Of a stretch of 24,052 nucleotides of DNA, positions 21,893-24,052 are shown in pieces. The notes under the pieces were generated by a model, which saw only the letters and a program-made list of their open reading frames with translations, did no database searches and had not been told where the DNA came from. The translations under genes and the position numbers were made by a program. Positions within the stretch are counted from its first letter, which is position 1, and each line of letters opens with the position of its first letter. This stretch comes from DATBLE01 sp038248655 (lineage in GTDB: Bacteria; Actinomycetota; Thermoleophilia; Gaiellales; Gaiellaceae), in assembly GCA_038248655.1 (NCBI GenBank), contig JBBRXG010000037.1:1-24052 (forward strand), read 5' to 3'.

Positions 21893-22210
21893 CGGTTCCT
21901 TTCCTTTCATGCCGAGGCGCTCGGAGAGCGTCCCGACGATCAGTTCGTTCACGTTCTGCCTGCGCTCGGCCGCCCGCCTGACGAGGCGATCCTTCAATTC
22001 GGGCGGCATGCGCAGCAGGACCGACTTCCCTTCGCGCGGAGGGGTGCCTTTCCGCCCGCTCGCCTCGAACGGGACGGCGAGGCTGGCTGCGAGGTGCCCG
22101 ACGGCCACGTCGTTGAAGCTGCTGCCACGGTCTTTCATCTCGGCGACGACGCGGCGCTTGAGCGCAGGCGGCATGCGGACGAAGACATTCTTGCGTCGTG
22201 GTGCTAGCAC
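21893..22210 (-). CDS. Double ribbon-helix-helix domain, in frame with ino1
   Basis: The 106 codons before Ino1 encode two repeats of a ribbon-helix-helix fold: KNVFVRMPPALKRRVVAEMK with SSFNDVAVGHLAASLAV (7-46), and KSVLLRMPPELKDRLVRRAA with NVNELIVGTLSERLGM (62-101). Each resembles Arc/HicB-antitoxin-type DNA-binding domains. The start is GTG 22210 or a later codon; TATACT lies 12 nt before it. Its frame has no stop and continues through GKEP into Ino1. A TGA exists one frame away, just before the ino1 ribosome site, so a single-base indel could separate them. An operator-like TGCTAGCA pair overlaps the start. I infer an autoregulator of ino1; whether it is made as a fusion is open. Confidence 0.7.
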
Positions 22211-22228
22211 AGAAGTGCTAGCAGTATA
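22201..22228 (-). promoter_or_regulatory. Operator-like TGCTAGCA pair and -10 box of RHH-ino1
   Basis: Two copies of the self-complementary octamer TGCTAGCA (22202-22209 and 22216-22223) with 14-bp spacing form an inverted repeat TGCTAGCAC-AGAA-GTGCTAGCA (22202-22223). On the minus strand TATACT (22228-22223, five of six to TATAAT) abuts one copy, and the GTG start (22210-22208) lies in the other. Short paired sites over the core promoter are typical of RHH repressors. Confidence 0.6.
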
Positions 22229-22262
22229 CGGCTCGCCGCGCGCTCCGCGCGCGATGCTCGCT

Positions 22263-22295
22263 CTCATGGGGGAAACGGCCGGTTTCCCCCATGAG
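22263..22295. repeat. 14-bp hairpin (CTCATGGGGGAAAC)
   Basis: CTCATGGGGGAAAC (22263-22276) pairs with GTTTCCCCCATGAG (22282-22295) around a 5-nt loop. Its right arm is part of a block that recurs at 24029-24048 in the other orientation. It lies upstream of the RHH-ino1 promoter. Confidence 0.75.
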
Positions 22296-22444
22296 CCCCC
22301 TTCCCTGAACGGTCGCACCTCAGCGGCCGTTGTGTGCCGCGCCCGCCGTGTCGGTCGCGGCGATAAGGCAGGATCAGTCCCCCCGGCGAGTCCTCTGGCA
22401 GCCCCGGGCGTTACGGGCAGGGACAGACTTAAGTCTGTCCCTGC
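22281..22444 (-). repeat. Composite repeat, left copy
   Basis: This 164-bp stretch has no gene apart from the end of the phosphatidyltransferase. Read on the minus strand it shows, in order, the palindrome 22444-22417, a 27-nt block 22362-22336 that matches 23914-23940 at 26 of 27 bases, and a block 22301-22281 that matches 24029-24048 with one substitution and one indel. The same order occurs on the plus strand at the right copy. Confidence 0.7.
22417..22444. repeat. Perfect 28-nt palindrome (GCAGGGACAGAC family), copy 2
   Basis: GCAGGGACAGACTT (22417-22430) is followed directly by its complement AAGTCTGTCCCTGC (22431-22444). The outer 12 bases of each arm are identical to copy 1. It overlaps the 3' end of the CDP-alcohol transferase gene: the last codons (KQGQT) and the TAA stop are made from it. 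Confidence 0.85.
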
Positions 22445-23070
22445 TTCTCGCTGTGCAGCTGCCGCCGGACGTGCAGGATCCGCTGCACGACCGTGAGCCA
22501 CGCCGTCGCGGCCAGGACGTAGATCGCCCACTGCAGGCCGCCCCAGGGGGCGAAGACGAGGCCGCCGGTGATCACGACCACCCGCTCGGCGCGCGAGCCG
22601 AGGCCGACATCCCCCCTCAGGCCCAGCGCCTCCGCCTTCGAGCGGGTATACGGAACGAGAAACGAGCCGGCCAGGGCGGCGAACGTGAACGCGAGCCCGG
22701 TCTCGTTTCCGTCCCGGGCCAGCGCGAGGGCGATCGCGCCGAGCATGAACGCCTCCCCGATCCGATCGGTGGTGGAGTCGAGGAAGGCGCCGAAGGGCGT
22801 CGCCTTGCCGCCGGCTCGCGCCAGGGCCCCGTCGAGGATGTCGAGCACGGAGCCGATCACGAACATGATCGCGCCGGCCCAGAAGAAGAGCCACTCGTTC
22901 CGGTACTCGAAGTACACGAGCGCCGATGCGCCGATACAGAGCAGCACTCCGGACGCGGTCAGCATCGACGGCGTCACGCGCGTCCGCGCGAGGCTGCCGA
23001 TCGACCTCGTCGCCAGACGCCGCGCGCCGTCGGTGTACGTGGCCTTGACGGTCGCGGGGAGCGGCCTCAA
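22429..23070 (-). CDS. CDP-alcohol phosphatidyltransferase, probably phosphatidylinositol-phosphate synthase type
   Basis: An integral membrane enzyme that joins a CDP-linked lipid to an alcohol acceptor. The 213-residue protein holds the complete catalytic motif D77-x2-D80-G-x2-A84-R85-x8-G94-x3-D98-x3-D102, and about six membrane segments. With ino1 downstream on the same strand, inositol-3-phosphate is the likely acceptor, but other acceptors are possible. TTG 23070-23068 overlaps the PAP2 stop (TGA 23069-23067) as TTGA; no nearer start keeps the N-terminal amphipathic helix. The end is formed by an invading palindrome. Confidence 0.9.
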   Translation of the reverse strand: MRPLPATVKATYTDGARRLATRSIGSLARTRVTPSMLTASGVLLCIGASALVYFEYRNEWLFFWAGAIMFVIGSVLDILDGALARAGGKATPFGAFLDSTTDRIGEAFMLGAIALALARDGNETGLAFTFAALAGSFLVPYTRSKAEALGLRGDVGLGSRAERVVVITGGLVFAPWGGLQWAIYVLAATAWLTVVQRILHVRRQLHSEKQGQT

Positions 23071-23816
23071 GCCAGGGCCGGCCTGAGCCGGCGCCAGAGC
23101 GAACGACGGTAGACGACCGCGGCCGCGAGGATCGCGACGACGATCCCAGCGAGGATGTCCAGCCAGAAGTGATTGCCGGTCGCCATCACCGCGAACCAGA
23201 CCCAGGCGGGCCACAGCAGCCAGATCGCCCTCGACCACCAGTGTCGGCAGACCGCCGCAAGCGCGACTCCGACGATGAGCGCGTCGGCCGCGTGCAGGCT
23301 CGGCATCGCGGCGTACGGGTTCGAGGCCAGCTCGACGAGCCCGCTCCCGTGGTTGAGGCCGCCGAAGCCGGCGAGCGTGTCGGGGAAGCCGAAGGTCGGG
23401 AACATTCTCGGCGGCGCGGTCGGCACGGCGACGTAGCCGATCAGCCCGATCAGGTTCGCGAGCAGGATCCAGTTCCGGAAGCGCGTGAACGCCTCGTTGC
23501 GCCGCAGGTAGACGAAGAGCAGCGCAAGCCCGACGACGGTGAACTCCGAGTTCCAGTACGTCCACGAGACGAGGAACACGAGTACGTGTGAACCGGAGAC
23601 GATGTTCGAGAGCGTGACCTCGAACAGGTCGCCGACGCGCTCCTCGATGTTGATCACCCCGAGGCCGTTCTCGAATGCTCGGGTCGGATTGCGGTCGGCG
23701 ATCCCGCGGGCGAGCTGGTATAGCGCGAGAAATCCGAACCAGATCGCAAGCTGACGCCCGAGGTCGAGCCAGCCCCTCGGCAAGTGTCTCCTGCCTGCAG
23801 CGACGATTGCGGTCAT
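23067..23816 (-). CDS. PAP2 superfamily membrane phosphatase, Aur1/Ipt1-like
   Basis: A 249-residue protein with about six membrane segments. It carries PTAPPRM (132-138), MPSLHAADAL (171-180, His175) and GNHFWLDILAG (214-224, His216/Asp220): the PAP2 acid-phosphatase motifs C2 and C3 in the form found in inositolphosphotransferase-type (Aur1/Ipt1) proteins. It may remove phosphate from, or transfer head groups between, lipid phosphates on the outer face. ATG 23816 has no clear ribosome site; TAGACT (23850-23845) is a possible -10 box. The following transferase gene starts within its stop codon. Joint action with the transferase in inositol-lipid synthesis is inferred. Confidence 0.88.
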   Translation of the reverse strand: MTAIVAAGRRHLPRGWLDLGRQLAIWFGFLALYQLARGIADRNPTRAFENGLGVINIEERVGDLFEVTLSNIVSGSHVLVFLVSWTYWNSEFTVVGLALLFVYLRRNEAFTRFRNWILLANLIGLIGYVAVPTAPPRMFPTFGFPDTLAGFGGLNHGSGLVELASNPYAAMPSLHAADALIVGVALAAVCRHWWSRAIWLLWPAWVWFAVMATGNHFWLDILAGIVVAILAAAVVYRRSLWRRLRPALA

Positions 23817-23884
23817 ACGGACGTCCGCCCGATCGGACTCAACAAGTCTAGACGACCTGGCCCTCCGACTTCATCCCTCATTCA

Positions 23885-24048
23885 GACAGGCTGAAGCCTG
23901 TCCCTGCATCCGCCGCCGCGACCGACATGGCGGGCGCGGCTCACGGCCACGGTCGGGGACCCCGGCGAGAGGTCGGGCTTCGCTGCGCCGGCTCCGCAAA
24001 CGAGTGCTGTGCGCGTCGGTTGGCAAGGAGGGGGCTCGTGGGGGAACC
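23885..24048 (+). repeat. Composite repeat, right copy (inverted relative to left)
   Basis: The 236 bp after the PAP2 start (23817-24052) have no gene. They hold a degenerate palindrome (GACAGGCT-GA-AGCCTGTC, 23885-23902, then CCTGC), a 27-nt block at 23914-23940 and a GGGGG-rich block at 24029-24048. All three also appear in the left copy at 22281-22444 on the other strand, so the two copies bracket the transferase-PAP2 gene pair as inverted repeats. The window ends here, so the outer edge is unknown. Confidence 0.7.
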
Positions 24049-24052
24049 AGGG

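Overview
This window is GC-rich chromosomal DNA that reads like an actinomycete outside the classical Streptomyces/Mycobacterium groups. The best guess is a Thermoleophilia/Gaiellales-type lineage. This rests on an F420-type LLM oxidoreductase, an Ino1/phosphatidylinositol-type lipid cluster, a DUF1003 protein, an RskA-type anti-sigma remnant, Thr-rich lipoproteins, TANNNT -10 boxes placed 6-7 nt before start codons, and many stop-start overlaps. The taxon is an inference. No phage, plasmid, IS transposase or CRISPR array is visible.

Layout. 1-1000: tRNA-Ala(TGC), a frameshifted DUF1003 membrane protein and a small coiled-coil protein. 1033-3024 (minus): a tight operon of argF, a rhomboid protease, a zincin-type metallopeptidase and a 29-residue membrane protein, each start overlapping the previous stop. 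3052-3636: hsp20 with a strong sigma70-type promoter and a terminator hairpin. 3645-4500: an ECF sigma factor preceded by a broken RskA anti-sigma C-terminus. 4504-9336 (minus): DUF4331 secreted protein, TPR protein, NicO-type and NixA-type Ni/Co transporters. 9546-12054 (minus): membrane protein, cupredoxin-like lipoprotein, large polytopic membrane protein (family sometimes named fenitrothion hydrolase) and a 48-aa membrane protein. 12093-17612: ferritin, an M3-like metallopeptidase, yjbQ, an RlmD/TrmA-type rRNA/tRNA methyltransferase, a frameshifted LLM oxidoreductase and a lipoprotein. 17643-20688 (minus): glycosyltransferase-PHP fusion, divergent uracil-DNA-glycosylase-like protein and a presenilin-like membrane protein. 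20747-23816 (minus): PAP2/Aur1-type phosphatase, CDP-alcohol phosphatidyltransferase, and inositol-phosphate synthase with an in-frame double ribbon-helix-helix domain in front.

How the genes fit together. The last 5 kb looks like inositol-lipid metabolism: Ino1 makes inositol-3-phosphate, the CDP-alcohol transferase can couple it to lipid, and the PAP2 protein and the GT-PHP fusion could process or glycosylate the products. The 4.5-9.3 kb block looks like nickel/cobalt handling at the envelope, and the 9.5-12.6 kb block (cupredoxin-like protein, ferritin) may also concern metals.

Most notable: (1) the RHH-Ino1 fusion with a TGCTAGCA operator-like pair over its start; (2) a presenilin-like gene with YD/GLGD/PAL-type motifs; (3) a composite, inverted repeat flanking the phosphatidyltransferase-PAP2 pair, including a palindrome that supplies the last codons of a gene; (4) three apparent one-base insertions in short homopolymers that break otherwise good genes, which raises the question of sequence error and must be considered for (1).
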